Shown: positions 12,601 to 23,752 of the stretch, piece by piece
Numbering within the stretch: position 1 is the stretch's first letter
How the letters are laid out: each line of letters opens with the position of its first letter
Assembly: GCA_020080175.1 (NCBI GenBank)
Contig: JAGHQL010000053.1
Location: forward strand, 1 to 64,000
Length of the DNA: 64,000 bases
Origin: Glutinoglossum americanum
Taxonomy: Eukaryota > Ascomycota > Geoglossomycetes > Geoglossales > Geoglossaceae
Reading direction: 5' to 3'
Translations under genes and position numbers: made by a program
Notes under the pieces: generated by a model
Seen by the model: only the letters and a program-made list of their open reading frames with translations
What the model was told of the DNA's origin: nothing
Databases searched by the model: none

Positions 12601-13068
12601 CATTACAAACACTCTAGCTGTCTTTTTGGAAATTCATCGGACCCACGTCCGACTCTAGTTGCCGAAGCTGCAGTCCACTATCTTAAGGGTCAAAATTTAC
12701 TACCTCAGGCATACAGTCGTCGAAGTCTCAGTCTTGTTAGAGCCTTCGATATGTTTCGGAAATTCGGCCATAGGGTTGTACTTAACGGAGTACCCAACCT
12801 GGATGATTACTATGAGACCTACTCCCCTCCTCCTATTAATAAAGATCCGGCAGGTACCCCGGTGGCATCCAACCCACCCGAACCAGTCCTTTCACACCAG
12901 GTAATAGAGAAGGCTGCTCTACCAAAAATAAAAGCACCAAAGGTTAAGGGACCAAAATTGCAACCACAGACAAAGAACCCTGCTGAAGAAATGGAGGACA
13001 GAAATCGAGTGATACGGTTGAGCACAGGCTACAGCAAGGAGTGGGCACTGGCAAGTACAGTAGATTGA
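9609..13068 (+). CDS. DUF3435-type tyrosine recombinase with C2H2 zinc-finger tail (Starship captain family)
   Basis: DNA strand-exchange enzyme of the DUF3435 family; one branch, the captains, mobilises Starship elements. Conserved pieces in order: MPKKHRAALAAARGLNANTL, WWAQGTRGRISEYPTLRTC, TTYLWCRDHHEYKHDRYRVQ, then FFYTGARCGSF (catalytic Arg), KPHYIRRGVANR (HxxR), NHLLGHHGSSVYQKHY (His and nucleophile Tyr). Introns at 10062-10114, 10361-10409, 10508-10567 and 10915-10969 join these in frame. The long last exon adds Cys/His clusters (CPFC..HLRNH and CPHLSCNQDC..HFYDVH), a basic KKRKASHS patch and a Lys/Pro-rich end. The first junction, near 9794-9820, is unclear: an in-frame join needs only a 25-nt intron. 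It reads into the accessory region. The zinc-finger branch is not always an element's captain, so the captain label is inference. Confidence 0.8.
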
Positions 13069-13365
13069 GTTGGGCTGAGATGGTTAAGTGGGCCGTCACT
13101 CTTCGTGAATTCTTATTTTCTAATTGAATATTTCCATTTTGCTATAGTTTTTCAACTTAAAAATTTAACGTCTGCTATGCCATAACTCCTAGTAATGGTT
13201 ATCTGGACCTGGGATGGCAGATCATCTACGTATGGGGTACAAGGTAGGGGTGCGGCCGAAGGCTGCATCAACATGGAGGGTCCTCACAGCTACGACTTGC
13301 GGGATTAGTCAGCCTTTGCGGACGAACTAGGGACAGTTGCCCAAAATTTTTGGGCAGAGGCTGAC

Positions 13366-13618
13366 TAACGTCGTTTATCAGTAAGCGACGAATATCAGTG
13401 AGTGACGAACTTTTCGCGACTCTCCTAACGTCGTTTATCGGTAAGCGACGAATATCAGTGAGCGACAAACCTTGTACCACCACACCAAAATTTGTATGCG
13501 GGGGTACTTTTCTGGAAAAAGAAAGTTGTCGCGGAAGTACCCCCACATACAAATTTTGGTGTGGTGTACAAGGTTCGTCACTCACTGATATTCGTCGCTT
13601 ACTGATAAACGATGTTAG
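13366..13618. mobile_element. Foldback (MITE-like) element 3' of the recombinase
   Basis: An inverted repeat with arms of about 83 bp (13425-13508 and 13536-13618) flanks a 27-bp loop. Arms share TTTATCRGTAAGCGACGAAT and a CCAAAATTTGTATG block. The outer 45 bp of the left arm is repeated once more, directly, at 13366-13410. Two small palindromes flank it (13337-13357, 13629-13646), both containing CCAAAATTTT. No coding capacity. Confidence 0.75.
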
Positions 13619-13646
13619 CTTTTCTAAAGGACCAAAATTTTGGTCC

Positions 13647-14449
13647 ATTAGAGAAACTAGACTACTTAGGTACTAGTTTGACATGTTCACGCATTGTGTC
13701 TTACCACAGCGATAAGTGGTAGATAGACCCGCTTCACCTCCTCCACCCCGACAAGGCTTTTCTACATGTATCTGCTTATCCACCTCCTTCTGAGCTAAAA
13801 TATCTATAGCCTCCCCAGCACTAAGACTATAGGACCAAAAAATAAAGGAAACCCATCCAAAAAGATTTCAAGTGGTATCACGATTAGATGCCATCGGCCG
13901 TGAATTTATCGCAAAGTTTCTGAAACGCTTCAAGGAAGCCTTCTCGAGGCGTCTGTACCAACCGAGCGCCGTGAGTTTGCAAAGTTGCGGGGCGTGCAAC
14001 GTTGAGAGGCGGGCACACGACGTTGTCGGTAGGCCGCGCAACGTTGCGCCAAGCCTACACGTGATGAAAGCCGATTTACAGTGATGGGCCTAGCATGTAC
14101 TGTAGCAAGCGTATATTCAGACACGTGTTCCGCATAGCTGCCACTAGGGCGGCCGGTTCGGCAAATAGAATTATCCATCCATCCATCCATCCATCCAGCT
14201 GTGCGGGCAAAACTTAGTCCTAGAGACTATCGAAAATTATTATTGAAATGAGGAAGCGTGTAAGGCAAGTAGCTAAAAGAATAGGAGGCACGACACCGTT
14301 CTGAGTGCATGTTGGGCGGGTGGGCTCGTGTTCATTTTGAGAATATTATGTAATATCGGGCACGGTTGAGTTGATGCCAAGCATGGTGGCACCAGGTATG
14401 ATCGCACCTCCGATGCACTCCTTACCTTCAGAAGTACTCACAAACCAGT
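13647..14449. other. Intergenic upstream of the APH-family gene
   Basis: No gene seen. A short ATCC tract lies at 14173-14196. The part from about 14360 resembles a stretch at 35840-36010, so the 5' flank of the APH gene has been copied. Confidence 0.4.
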
Positions 14450-15394
14450 ATGCAAGCACTCCCTACTGGTGAAGCTCAAGAACCCTCAACCCCTGCACTA
14501 GGGATAGCTAGCGACACCATTGGCAAAAGTCATAGGTCAAACATGCGATATTTCGAAAAGATTTCGAAGCGGTCGGAGCCCTCCTCTGAGTCTGAAAGCA
14601 ACTGGTTCGGTCGGTACTTGACTCTCGCTGCCATCCGTCTACTACGCCCGTTCCGTCCTTGTAATGGGCACGTACTATTCCTTACATCAAAGTTCTGCGT
14701 CAAGTATAGTACAACTACACATTTATGCGAGGTGGCAGCCATGAAATGGGTAGCAGGGAATACTTCAGTGCCTGTGCCGAAGGTCTATTACTCCTTTGAG
14801 CGGAAAGGAGTTACTTACATTGTCATGGAACGTATCGATGGCGAGGTGATTGCCAGAAATTGGCATCAGCGATCAGATGATTCCAAAGCTGCGCTTTTAC
14901 TACAGCTACGTAACATGTTTGCTGAAATGCGAGCAGTTCCCCCTCCTCATGAGGGAATCATTGCCGCCGCAGACTTAAAAAAGCTTCACGACTACCGCAT
15001 CAGCCCCGGCCCCTCCCATTCTCCCAACGAGGGCTTTGGGCCATTTTTGAATTCTAAAGATTTCCACTTGTTCCTTCGTGGTGGCATCAAGGGTCCAACC
15101 GACAACATCGATGTGCAGCAGCTAGTGACTATGCACGAAGACCACGAATACGCGACTTGCTTCACTCACGGAGATCTCAGCAGCTTCAATATACTCATTC
15201 GAGATGGAAGGATTGTAGGAATTATCGATTGGGAGATGGCTGGTTGGCTGCCGGATTACTGGGAGTACACATCTGCATGGAATGTCAACCCATACAATGA
15301 GTTCTGGAGAGAGGAAATCGATAAATTTCTAGATTCTTATCCCAAAGAGCTAGAGATGGAGCGACTGCGAAGACGATACTTCGGGGATTTCTGA
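14450..15394 (+). CDS. APH-family phosphotransferase (protein-kinase-like fold)
   Basis: Single-exon 314-residue member of the aminoglycoside/choline phosphotransferase superfamily that is expanded in filamentous fungi; substrate unknown. The N lobe carries TTHLCEVAAMKWVAGNTSVP and YIVMERIDGEVI. The catalytic loop is FTHGDLSSFNILIRDG (HGDxxxxN) and the metal-binding loop IVGIIDWEMAGWLPDYWEY, both intact. The true start may be the ATG of MRYFEKISKRSEP rather than the first ATG. The C-terminal end RRRYFGDF is short but typical. A decayed copy of its 5' end lies at 35.8-36.1 kb. Such genes are common accessory cargo in ascomycetes; no specific role can be inferred here. Confidence 0.85.
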   Translation: MQALPTGEAQEPSTPALGIASDTIGKSHRSNMRYFEKISKRSEPSSESESNWFGRYLTLAAIRLLRPFRPCNGHVLFLTSKFCVKYSTTTHLCEVAAMKWVAGNTSVPVPKVYYSFERKGVTYIVMERIDGEVIARNWHQRSDDSKAALLLQLRNMFAEMRAVPPPHEGIIAAADLKKLHDYRISPGPSHSPNEGFGPFLNSKDFHLFLRGGIKGPTDNIDVQQLVTMHEDHEYATCFTHGDLSSFNILIRDGRIVGIIDWEMAGWLPDYWEYTSAWNVNPYNEFWREEIDKFLDSYPKELEMERLRRRYFGDF

Positions 15395-15410
15395 TACATT
15401 TACCATTTTG

Positions 15411-15944
15411 TCAAGGAATAGTCTCTCTATCTTCGAGAAGATTATATGTTGGCGCCTTAGCCATATCCCACTGCACCTGGCCATCGAACCGATGCTGGTC
15501 TTTCTTATGCTGAACATACCAATTTGCTATATGCTCTACAATTTGCCAGTCTGTCTTCTTTGTCCCAAGCGAACGTTCATCTGCCTCGAGAGCAGCCAAT
15601 GCATCTCTAATCCAAACCCTGCAATTCCAGTTGGGCTCATTCTGGATGAGAGGCACGTTCTCCAGTGTCTGCTCCAGCTTCTCCTGGTCGGCAACCTTCG
15701 CAACCGTAATCCGCACCAACAGCGTACTGGTTGGTTGAACTGGAATTTCGACCCGCTGATAGTACCAGTATGGGTTACCCGTTCCATCGATAGCATTTTT
15801 GACATGATAGCGCCCACCCAGGGAACCTTGCAGCTCTTCCTTCGGACCAACAATGAGTGCCCAGTGATAGACTTCACCATCTGGCTGGCTGTTACCGCGT
15901 GCGTAAAGGGCAACGTAGAGTCTGGGTTTATCTGAAGTTGGCAT
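15411..15944 (-). CDS. DUF6914-like protein
   Basis: Fungal protein of about 177 residues, function unknown. The N-terminal block RLYVALYARG..VYHWALIVGPK is followed by GGRYHVKNAIDG, LLVRITVAKVADQEKLEQTL and VPLIQNEPNWNCRVWIRDAL, the pattern I associate with DUF6914. The start at 15944 (MPTSDKPRLYV) is preferred over the in-frame upstream ATG at 15968 because it sits just before the conserved strand. It is convergent with the APH gene, 17 bases apart, so their 3' ends must overlap as transcripts. Confidence 0.65.
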   Translation of the reverse strand: MPTSDKPRLYVALYARGNSQPDGEVYHWALIVGPKEELQGSLGGRYHVKNAIDGTGNPYWYYQRVEIPVQPTSTLLVRITVAKVADQEKLEQTLENVPLIQNEPNWNCRVWIRDALAALEADERSLGTKKTDWQIVEHIANWYVQHKKDQHRFDGQVQWDMAKAPTYNLLEDRETIP

Positions 15945-16533
15945 CCTGCAATAGAGAGTGAATGTCAATACAAATGCTCTGAGTAGAAAGTAGTCATTAG
16001 GAAGGTTGTACTTAGAGGCGCAATGCTATTGCAAATGAGAGGGTTTTTGTATTTATTGCAGAGATTCTTGGAACGGGATGCGAATGCTTTGGTGACAGAG
16101 TATCCCTTAAATACATGGGTTTCATTTGGCAAGAGCTTGAGCCCGGGATCCTTAATATCCTAAAAACGCATGGGGAAATTTTGATCAGCTCCATTCTCCA
16201 AGCCAGGGAACCCATGGGCATTAAGCAAAAGCAAGGCTGCAAAGTCTACTCGTTATCAGCACCACCCTATTCGCCAATGCAGCAGCACTACAGAAGTTGA
16301 GATGTCTCGGATGCACCAGAAACCTTACGATTATTAGATTCGTTAGGCATGTCTTTCCCTTCTCGAATCGGCACAAATTTAATCCCAATCGCCTCCATTG
16401 GGCTACCGAGATGCTCGGACATTGTTGGGCTAAGTCATCATTGCATAATCTTCATCTATCATCTTCTCCACTAAATAATTAATGAACAGGTTATGAAGTT
16501 ATGCTGAATGGAGGAAATCAACCAGAGATGTAA
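15945..16533. other. Intergenic, nothing recognised
   Basis: Short open frames only; no domain, repeat or RNA gene seen. Confidence 0.4.
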
Positions 16534-17525
16534 TTAGGCATTGCTGGAGGTATCTAGCCAACTCTTTGTTTCCTCTAAACGTTTGTCGATGGCTTCAATT
16601 GCTGCTGACAAGTCCTCTTGACACGGATTGTTCCACAGGTCATCCTTGCTGGCATCAGAATTCCCTCGATCCTCCCATTTCTTATGACTACGGCGCATTT
16701 CTTTCAGGGCCTTCCGATAGATTTTGAGAACATCAGCCGGCCAACCGACAGCTCCCAGGATGCCAAGCAGTTTCTCTTCTATGTCCCGCATGTATTCCAT
16801 TGACCTTGCCTCTATTCCGATATACACTCCGTAAGAAGGGATCTTCCGGTTCTTGTGGTCATGCGCTCCTTTGCCATCGGCAACCAGCCAGAAGAGCTGG
16901 AAAAATGTCCTAGAGGCACCGTGCAGTCGGTGGGCCCACTGGAGCGCCTGCTTCACTGTTAAAACGGAAACAATGCAGCGAAACGCATTGTGAAAAGCCA
17001 TACCTCGGAGCTCTCTGTCTTATTCGCCGCTCCAGGAGCGCTCAGATCGGTGAAGTATTTGTCTAGCTCCGAGTCATCAACTCGCCTGCTGATCGTGAAT
17101 GCACCCGCATCGAGGCAGTAGTCGTCCCCATCTTCTTCCCGCCATATGATATGCACATCATGTTGTTTATTCAGCCTCCTGTGTGGTAAGATTTTCAAGG
17201 CCAACTCCGGGGAATTGACATCATAGCAAAGCACCAGCGGCTCTTCAATACCACCAGGTATCGGTTCGGTAGCTTGTTCGTGGTTTTTCTTCCTCAAATT
17301 ATACACTGGTTCTGTTAGCTGAGATGGTAGCCTGTGAGAGGGAGAGGGTACCGTGAGGATCAAGGCAAGGTTTAGGGCTTTGCATGCTATCCACCACGCT
17401 CCCTTGGTTTGTTTGAGTGTGTTGGTTTGGACTATCGGTCCTGTTCGAATGTAGTGGTGGTGAGCAGAAAGGATCGCGCGGACCTGGAGGGCGGGAAAGG
17501 GGGTCGTCGATGTGAACCAGGCCAT
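16534..17525 (-). CDS. Hypothetical protein, two or more exons
   Basis: Not recognised. The reverse strand is open from 17525 (MAWFTSTTPFPALQV) through NLRKKNHEQATEPIPGGIEE, LVLCYDVNSPELALKILPHR and DDYCLDAGAFTISRRVDDSE. A second open stretch, KQALQWAHRLHGASRTFFQL to KSWLDTSSNA, ends at 16534. A short intron at about 16956-17003 is likely, but the two frames do not join cleanly at the obvious GT..AG pair, so either the splice differs or the gene is damaged. The second exon is helical, with several W and K/E-rich stretches. The open frame extends upstream to 17831, so the start is a guess. Confidence 0.45.
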
Positions 17526-18680
17526 TGTACAAGGGTTCGCATTGAAATATTGTTTGGAAGTTCCTGATAACGAGCGCCGACTAGCTATCGGAAGAGTCAG
17601 CTGAGTAGTGAATCCAGTCGGATTGCCCACCCACTTTGGGAATTTGATAATACGTGGTGCAGTCTCATGCAGACGCCACTTAGTTGGAGTCAACGGAGCT
17701 AGACAGCGCCGGTCCCTCTTCCGCTTGGATGAAGGGCTGCTCAGGCGCGCAGGAATTAACCCTAGCCCACTGATTAGGTGGGGTGGTTGGGCAGCAGTGA
17801 ATGTAGCAAGTTGAACCGGTGAACTATTCACCGGATGGAGTCGCCGTCAATTGGTTACGTGTAGCGGTGAAGCGCCAGGCAAGTGCTGTGTAACCCCGGT
17901 GGAGGATATGACCTTTCAGCCAGGCTCAATCTCCGGGAAGCGCTTTGACTGGGCAGGGTGTGGACGAAGATAGTAGGATCCGGCATTTCAGGGCTTCGCT
18001 TGGGCCATGCTACAGGGCCCTGAATGACCTAGACACCCTCTCTCTCGTGGCAAGGCATGCATTGCCCATCCTGTTATTCACTCAACAATGATAAGAATGG
18101 ACATTGGCTATCCACTTCACCGGCCCCTCAAGCCAGCGAAACCCTCCGTAGGCATCAGGCTTTGTAATTGCATAGATGGCAGTTCTCGAGCATGCAGAAT
18201 TTGCACTGGAAGAGAAATCAGCGTGGAGCGAGTTGTAATTGCCTCATCGGTAATTACACGTATTAAAAGAAAAAAACTTTAAGAGAAGCTTTCTAGGGAA
18301 ATTTATAGCCTCTCCGGCATCTCCACTATCACTCAAGTTCTGACAACCAGTTGGAAGCCCCTTCTCGTTTGATGTCCTTGAGCTTGACTTCACTTATTTT
18401 TGGTAGCTGGTCTTAGTCTTCTCCTGCAAACAAGGTATAAATTGGAGGACATACATGATAAAATTAGAGTCCCGTTGATCCACGAAGCCTCTATTGTCAC
18501 GTAGGTATTCTTGTTAGTATACTTTCGATAGCCACCACTAGCGTTAAGCTAAGGGCAGCATTTCTTATGGAGAATTAAGACCTTACTTCTTGCCATGAAA
18601 GTCATTGCTAAAGAGGAGACTGGAGTAAGCAATCTATGCAAAGACCTGTTGAGTGCAGGTACGCTAAGGTAGCACACCTT

Positions 18681-18788
18681 GAGATTGTCAATGTAGACCT
18701 CTCGCCTAGGGTCATTCCTACAAGGTCCTCTTTCGAGATTGTCAATGTAGACTTCTCACCTAAGGTCATTCCTACAAGGGCCTCTTCC
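18681..18788. repeat. 54-bp tandem repeat, two copies
   Basis: 18681-18734 and 18735-18788 both begin GAGATTGTCAATGTAGAC and differ at a handful of positions. The frame EIVNVDLSPRVIPTRSS is open through both, but no start or family supports coding. Confidence 0.7.
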
Positions 18789-19447
18789 AAGTCTAGACAG
18801 AGAAAGAAAGTCAGCAAGAGCCTTCGCTATAGAGTGATCCCAGATAACTCCAACTGTAGAATTGGAATGCGCGAACCTGTTAAGAAGTTCCCATTACCGA
18901 TTTCTGCCTCAAAGTCACTGCTTCCTTCGGAGGTAATAACCCTAAAGTAATAGCCGGGAAAGTGTGTGTGTATCAGCCATCGCAACAACACAGGCATATT
19001 AAGAATAAGACAGGAATTACTAGCGTCCTAACTTAGCAGTAGAGACTTACTGAGCACCCCTTTTGCCAGGCTTCGTAGAGTCTTCTCGCCAGCATGTATA
19101 TTCGATTCTGGCGGTGTCCCCTTCCCTTGGTTTATCCTGTTCGATCTCAAACAAAATATCCTTGAGTATCATCTCACTAACTCATTCGTTAGAAGGTCTC
19201 GCATAAGATCTCAATTTTAGAGATTTCTTACCAGACATAGCCCGAGTCGCCTAGATGGCTGATGAAGGGAATTCGTAAGTAAGCCCTAGCTCATAAAATT
19301 TACGACAGAAGAGGCTCATACCTTAACGTCAGTCTTGTGTGCCCTTTGATAGTCGTCGCTTTGGCTTGTTCATGCAAGAAGCTAAGCCATTTAGTCTCTT
19401 TTTGCCGCAAAGTCAACATTTCAATAACGAACGGTTCCCAATGAGAG

Positions 19448-19693
19448 TTACATGCCTTCGGGAAACTCTTTCCCTACTTTGAAGCTCACATCATCCTGGG
19501 CCAGGATTCTGAAAGAAATATTAGATTTAACTTGGGGTATGATCTCGTGAACGATGTACCTCTTGCCCTTATAGTAATTATTAGACTTTATAGAGTCGAA
19601 CTCCCATACAACCACATCAACAAGAACGATGTGACCGTCGTCAGGGGAATCAGGGCCCTCCCCTATGGACAATGTGATAATCTGAAGACTCAT
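19448..19693 (-). CDS. Small hypothetical ORF
   Basis: An 81-codon open frame with a hydrophobic/acidic mix (SPDDGHIVLVDVVVWEFDSI, KGKRYIVHEIIPQVKSNISF). No recognised family and no second copy in the right arm. It may be an exon of a larger broken gene. Listed because it is the best candidate in this stretch. Confidence 0.2.
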   Translation of the reverse strand: MSLQIITLSIGEGPDSPDDGHIVLVDVVVWEFDSIKSNNYYKGKRYIVHEIIPQVKSNISFRILAQDDVSFKVGKEFPEGM

Positions 19694-20429
19694 GCTTGCC
19701 CTAGAGCTTCAATTCAACAAAGACGGTGAACACTTACTTATAAGTTGGGATCCTATCATGTCAAGCAACTCATCCTGTAAATTTCTGCACTGGTAGCCAG
19801 CCACCCATCCTTTTCCACAGCGAGTACTTTTTTTTGGGAGGGGGGATGACGGGTCCCACAGGATGAATAAACCGGGCTAACAAGAGTAGAACAGTGCTCC
19901 TGACGGTTTAGAGGGTAGGCATAACGTGGGAGTGGAAGTTCAAACGTAAGTCTGAAAGAGACTTCACTAAAACTTGAGGCGAGGTAACACGAAGGAAAGA
20001 GGGAGTTTGCGCAGGGCATGCAATGCATTGCTTGGCTATTCCGGAAACAACTCGAGGGGATCGGTGGGAACGGTGTTGGGCAACGGTCAGTGTTCTACAC
20101 CAGGGTCATCCAAAAGAAACCCGATTGGTTTATGCCAGTGCGTACATGTACATACAAAAGCCAGAGAGCCGCATGTGGCATTTCCGCCTTGTGAAATTGG
20201 CGATTGAAAGTACCCCTGCCGGTTAGAAGATGCAGAAATAAAGCAACAAGGCAACAATGGAATTTAGTGCGGGCAGCCTCATGAGGCAATCCTCACTGCA
20301 ATTACATTAGCTGCAAGTTGAGGTCATAAGACATTCTATCGGTTATTGCGAGTCGAATACTTATATGCTCTGCCCTGCAGTAATTGAAACGAAGATGCGA
20401 GCCGCAAGAACCCCGCAGTCACATGACAA

Positions 20430-21125
20430 ATGGTGGCCACCAAAGCGCTAGGTATGCAGAGAACCCCACCATTCAACCGTTCGCGCCCGTTCACCAGCAT
20501 TTTAAACATGTCTGAAATATCTGCAGCTGAAATTTCCGAATACGAGAATAACGGCTTTATTGTTCTAAGAAAACGAGTAGATCGTGCGCTTGTACAAAAG
20601 GCGAGAGATGCTGTCGCAGTGAAAATCGAAGACGCGCGCAAAACCATTGAGAAAAACAATTTCTTCGCGACTGTCTGTGAGGACATAAATTGGCCCTCTG
20701 AATGCCAGGCTCTCTTTGATGCGATTGAGGTAGGTGTCCAGCAACCCGATCAAGTATCATTTGACTAAATGAAGCAGAAATCAATCCCGCCTTCATTGTT
20801 TTGTCCACCAAGTTCTGTACTTCGGATAAGTTCGCGGATAGGCGTGTATCAACCGATGGAAATCAAGGCTCGTGGTGCTCGGAATGCGGTCTTCTTCACA
20901 ACTCCATTGAATGCAGAAAAGCTTGTGTCAGGGGTGAACATGCCGGGCTATTATGAGAGATCCCATATTGACAGTTGGCCTATCGAGCGAACTAAGGAGG
21001 GTTTAACCTTGGAAGATGGAGACGTATTGGTGTGGAACGGAATGATTGGGATGGAGAGTGGTAGTGGGAGAGGTGCTGGATTCATGGTGATTAAACATTT
21101 TTGGGACGATCATCCCACATCGTAG
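20430..21125 (+). CDS. Module gene A, PhyH-like fold, left copy
   Basis: Two exons, 20430-20729 and 20778-21125, about 215 residues. The N-terminal part, SEYENNGFIVLRKRVDRALV, resembles the opening helix-strand of phytanoyl-CoA-dioxygenase-like proteins. The C-terminal part has VFFTTPLNAEKLVSGVNMPG and GLTLEDGDVLVWNG..GAGFMVIKHFW, like the last strands of a double-stranded beta-helix. I do not see the HxD..H iron ligands, so it may be a non-catalytic relative or another fold. ATG at 20508 (MSEISAAEI) is an alternative start, and both starts have in-frame counterparts in the right copy. The intron is at the same codon in A' (58438-59121). It ends about 120 bases from the end of B, so A and B are convergent. 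Confidence 0.65.
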
Positions 21126-21242
21126 TAAGCGGAAGAGGTGTGTAGTAGCTAGTAGAGGCTATCGTGTTATTGTCAGTCTAGAGATTATGTTCGTTTCTAT
21201 GGTGCGCACCTATTTCCCCGCATAGCCGTCCTCGGACAGTCC

Positions 21243-23624
21243 CTAAGAGAATAGAACTAAGCTAGTATTCTGGGGTATTCTGGTGTATCCTTTGGAGAAT
21301 GGAGATGAACCGGTATTTTGGCATGCAGCGATATCCCCTTGATCATGGTCGAAATCACCATGGAATTGGAGTGACCTGGTATTTCGACATGTGGCGATAT
21401 CGTCCTGGTTATAGGTAAAACCGCCACAGATTGGGAGTGATCCGACATTCCGACGTGCGGCGATATTGCCTCGGTTATAGGCGAGCGACCCGGTATTTTG
21501 ATGTGCTGTGATATCCTCTTGGCTGTAGGTAAAACCGCCATAGATCGGGAGTGATCCGGCATTCTGACGTACGGCTGTATCGCCTTGGTTATAGGCGAGC
21601 GCCCTGGTATTTTGATGTGTGGTGATATCCTCTTGGCTGTAGGTAAAACCGCCATAGATTGGGAGTGATCCGGCGTTCTGATGTGTNNNNNNNNNNCTTG
21701 GCTGTAGGTAAAACCGCCATAGATTGGGAGTGATCCGGCGTTCTGATGTGTGGCTGTATTGCCTTGGTTATAGACGAGTGCCCCAGTATTTTGTGTTGTG
21801 GTATCCTCTTGGCTGTAGGTAAAACCGCCATAGATTGGGAGTGATCCGGCGTTCTGATGTGTAGTGCTGTTTGCTCGACTATAGGTAGAATCAATGTGGA
21901 ATTGTTGCGATCCAGCATTTTGAAATGAAATGACGTCCTGTTGACTGAAGATGAGGGCATTACGAGACGGTGACGACTCGCTATGTTGATGGGAGCACTG
22001 GACACTTAGATCTCCTGTTGCGGAAGCCGTTTCTGATGCTTCACTTGGGGTAGAGTCTGCCACACTGTGTGTCTGCTCTATCCCCGATGGTAGCCGGGAC
22101 GGGGATTCTTGAACAGGTGATGACCCCATAGGTACGGTAATATTTGGATTCGGCATGACAGAACGAGGAGAGACGGCAGAAGGCCAGAGCGCCTGAAGCA
22201 ACTCTGGGGGATGGCGTTGGTCTAAATTCTTTCTTAGTAGGACTACTCCATGGAATAGCTCGGAGCCTTACCCTCTGGCGAAGCACCACCATGACTACCA
22301 ACAGGTATGGACCCGGGCGACGACCTCCCTGTATCGGCTTCCTGCACTGTCCGGCCGGCCGATAAAGGGTTCCAGTATGTTTGAATAAGTGCCGTTACGA
22401 GAGGGGTATAGAAATGGCAGAGTGGTCCTATACCGGAAAGATCCTGCCAGTATGATCTCATAGCATCGTACGCAGCAGGGTACCACTTTTCCCGCTCATA
22501 CCTAAGTTCTACCTGTTAACGTAACAGCTTGTCATTCAGGATCAAAATCACATACTTACCAAAGATGATGAGTGTTTCCTAGAAAAAAGAGAATTCCGAG
22601 TGGTTCAAGTTTATCGTACTTCTTCCCCCATCGTGCATAATCCATAAATTTATCCTCCTCCCTCTTAAATTCCTCCTCTGATAGTATGTCTGCGGCCCAA
22701 ACATCTTTATGAAGCTTTCGAATGGCTTGCTGCCTGCGAGACTTTCCTTCAGGATAGGACTTAATTTCCTTATGGAGTTCTTGCTGCTCTTTGGTAAGCT
22801 TAGTTTCTTTAGACTGAAATTCGCTAATTTTGTCTGTAAGGCGTCGTTTTTCCTTAGTAGTACGCTGCCGAACTCGGTTATCTGGATGCTGGTCCTCTCG
22901 ATACTGGGATAGCTTTGTTTTGATCGTAGTGAGTTTCGTTTTGATGCCGCGGGATCTTTTTACCTTAGCGGATAGTCGATCTGTCTCAGCATTTACTGCC
23001 CGATGGACAATTACCAAGAGCAACCTGCGGCGAATTGCACTGAGCTTTTCTGTTTGCTCTATCTCGCGAACCAAGCGCTTAAGTCCCGCAAGGCCTGTCG
23101 ATGGCTGAAGGTACCTCCCCCAAAAAAGTGAATGGTCTTTCTGCCAATGAGAAGCCTCTTGCTCTATATAACGCACAGTATCTTTTTGCTGGAGTTTCCA
23201 GACATTTGCTAGTGACACCAACTGGCAAAGTTGGGCCTTCCTTATTTCGAACTGCTGGAAGTAGCGAGATAGGTCCCCTCTAGGGGGGGGGGGTTTCGGC
23301 TTAGGGTCATCGCGATTTGACGCCTTAATCAGATCATTTCGAAAATTTAAGACGACAGTATCCTCAAAAAAGCTGGGCGATTCGATCAGGGATTCGAGAG
23401 ATCTCGCGAAAGTCTAGCATCATAGTCTATTAGGAGGTGCCAAAAGGGTGTTCAGGAATCTCTCACCACTTCTTCAAGCAAGAGGGCGATTTGAGCTACC
23501 TCCTTGACTTTTTCCTTGAGAGCATGACGAGTTTCTCGATGCTACAAAGGTAATTACAAATTAGTCGACAATTTAAACTGGTGAATGAATGTTGAGCTAC
23601 CTGGGTACTGTTGGCTGCCCCCAT
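21243..23624 (-). CDS. Module gene B, left copy: myristoylation-type start, charged helical domain, repeat tail
   Basis: Not a recognised family. Exon 1 (23624-23601) encodes MGAANSTQ, an MGxxxS N-myristoylation-type start. Next come an exon ending KEVAQIALLLEEV, a large exon beginning near 23420 (SLESLIESPSFFEDTVVLNF; PKPKPPPPRGD across an 11-C run), and a charged helical domain with HWQKDHSLFWGRYLQ, IRRRLLLVIVHRAV and DYARWGKKYDKLEPLGILFF. Then comes RSYWQDLSGIGPLCHFYTPL. The last intron hides a TAG found at the same place in B'. The C-terminal tail is built of about 36-residue repeats (NAGSLPIYGGFTYSQED). A 10-N assembly gap in the repeats shifts the apparent frame; with the repeat phase kept, the product ends near 21243. 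It runs divergently from D and pairs with B' at 56363-58385. Confidence 0.7.
21440..21870. repeat. 108-bp coding tandem repeat in gene B, with assembly gap
   Basis: About four copies of a roughly 108-bp unit carrying ACCGCCATAGATTGGGAGTG and CTTGGCTGTAGGTAAAACC. They encode the B tail repeats. Ten Ns at 21687-21696 sit inside a unit. Copy number in the real genome is therefore uncertain. Confidence 0.85.
21687..21696. other. Assembly gap (10 N)
   Basis: A fixed-size run of N inside the gene B repeat array. The reading frame of the repeat differs on its two sides, as expected if the gap length is nominal. Confidence 0.98.
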
Positions 23625-23752
23625 TCTACCTTAGAGGCACCCCGTAAGTTGGAAACTCTCAAGAGCGCTCGCTCAAAATCATTCTAAACAGCTAAACCCC
23701 TGACTAAGCAAAAGGCTCTTGTTTAACTTATGCATGGGAGTCGGGGGGTCAC

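Larger units (their letters stand above)
17832..20429. other. Long gene-poor stretch left of the inverted-duplication arm
   Basis: No gene with domain support. It holds a two-copy 54-bp tandem repeat and one small open frame (19448-19693, minus) listed separately. The last 90 bases belong to the left duplication arm, since they resemble the upstream flank of gene A' near 59.2 kb. Confidence 0.4.
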
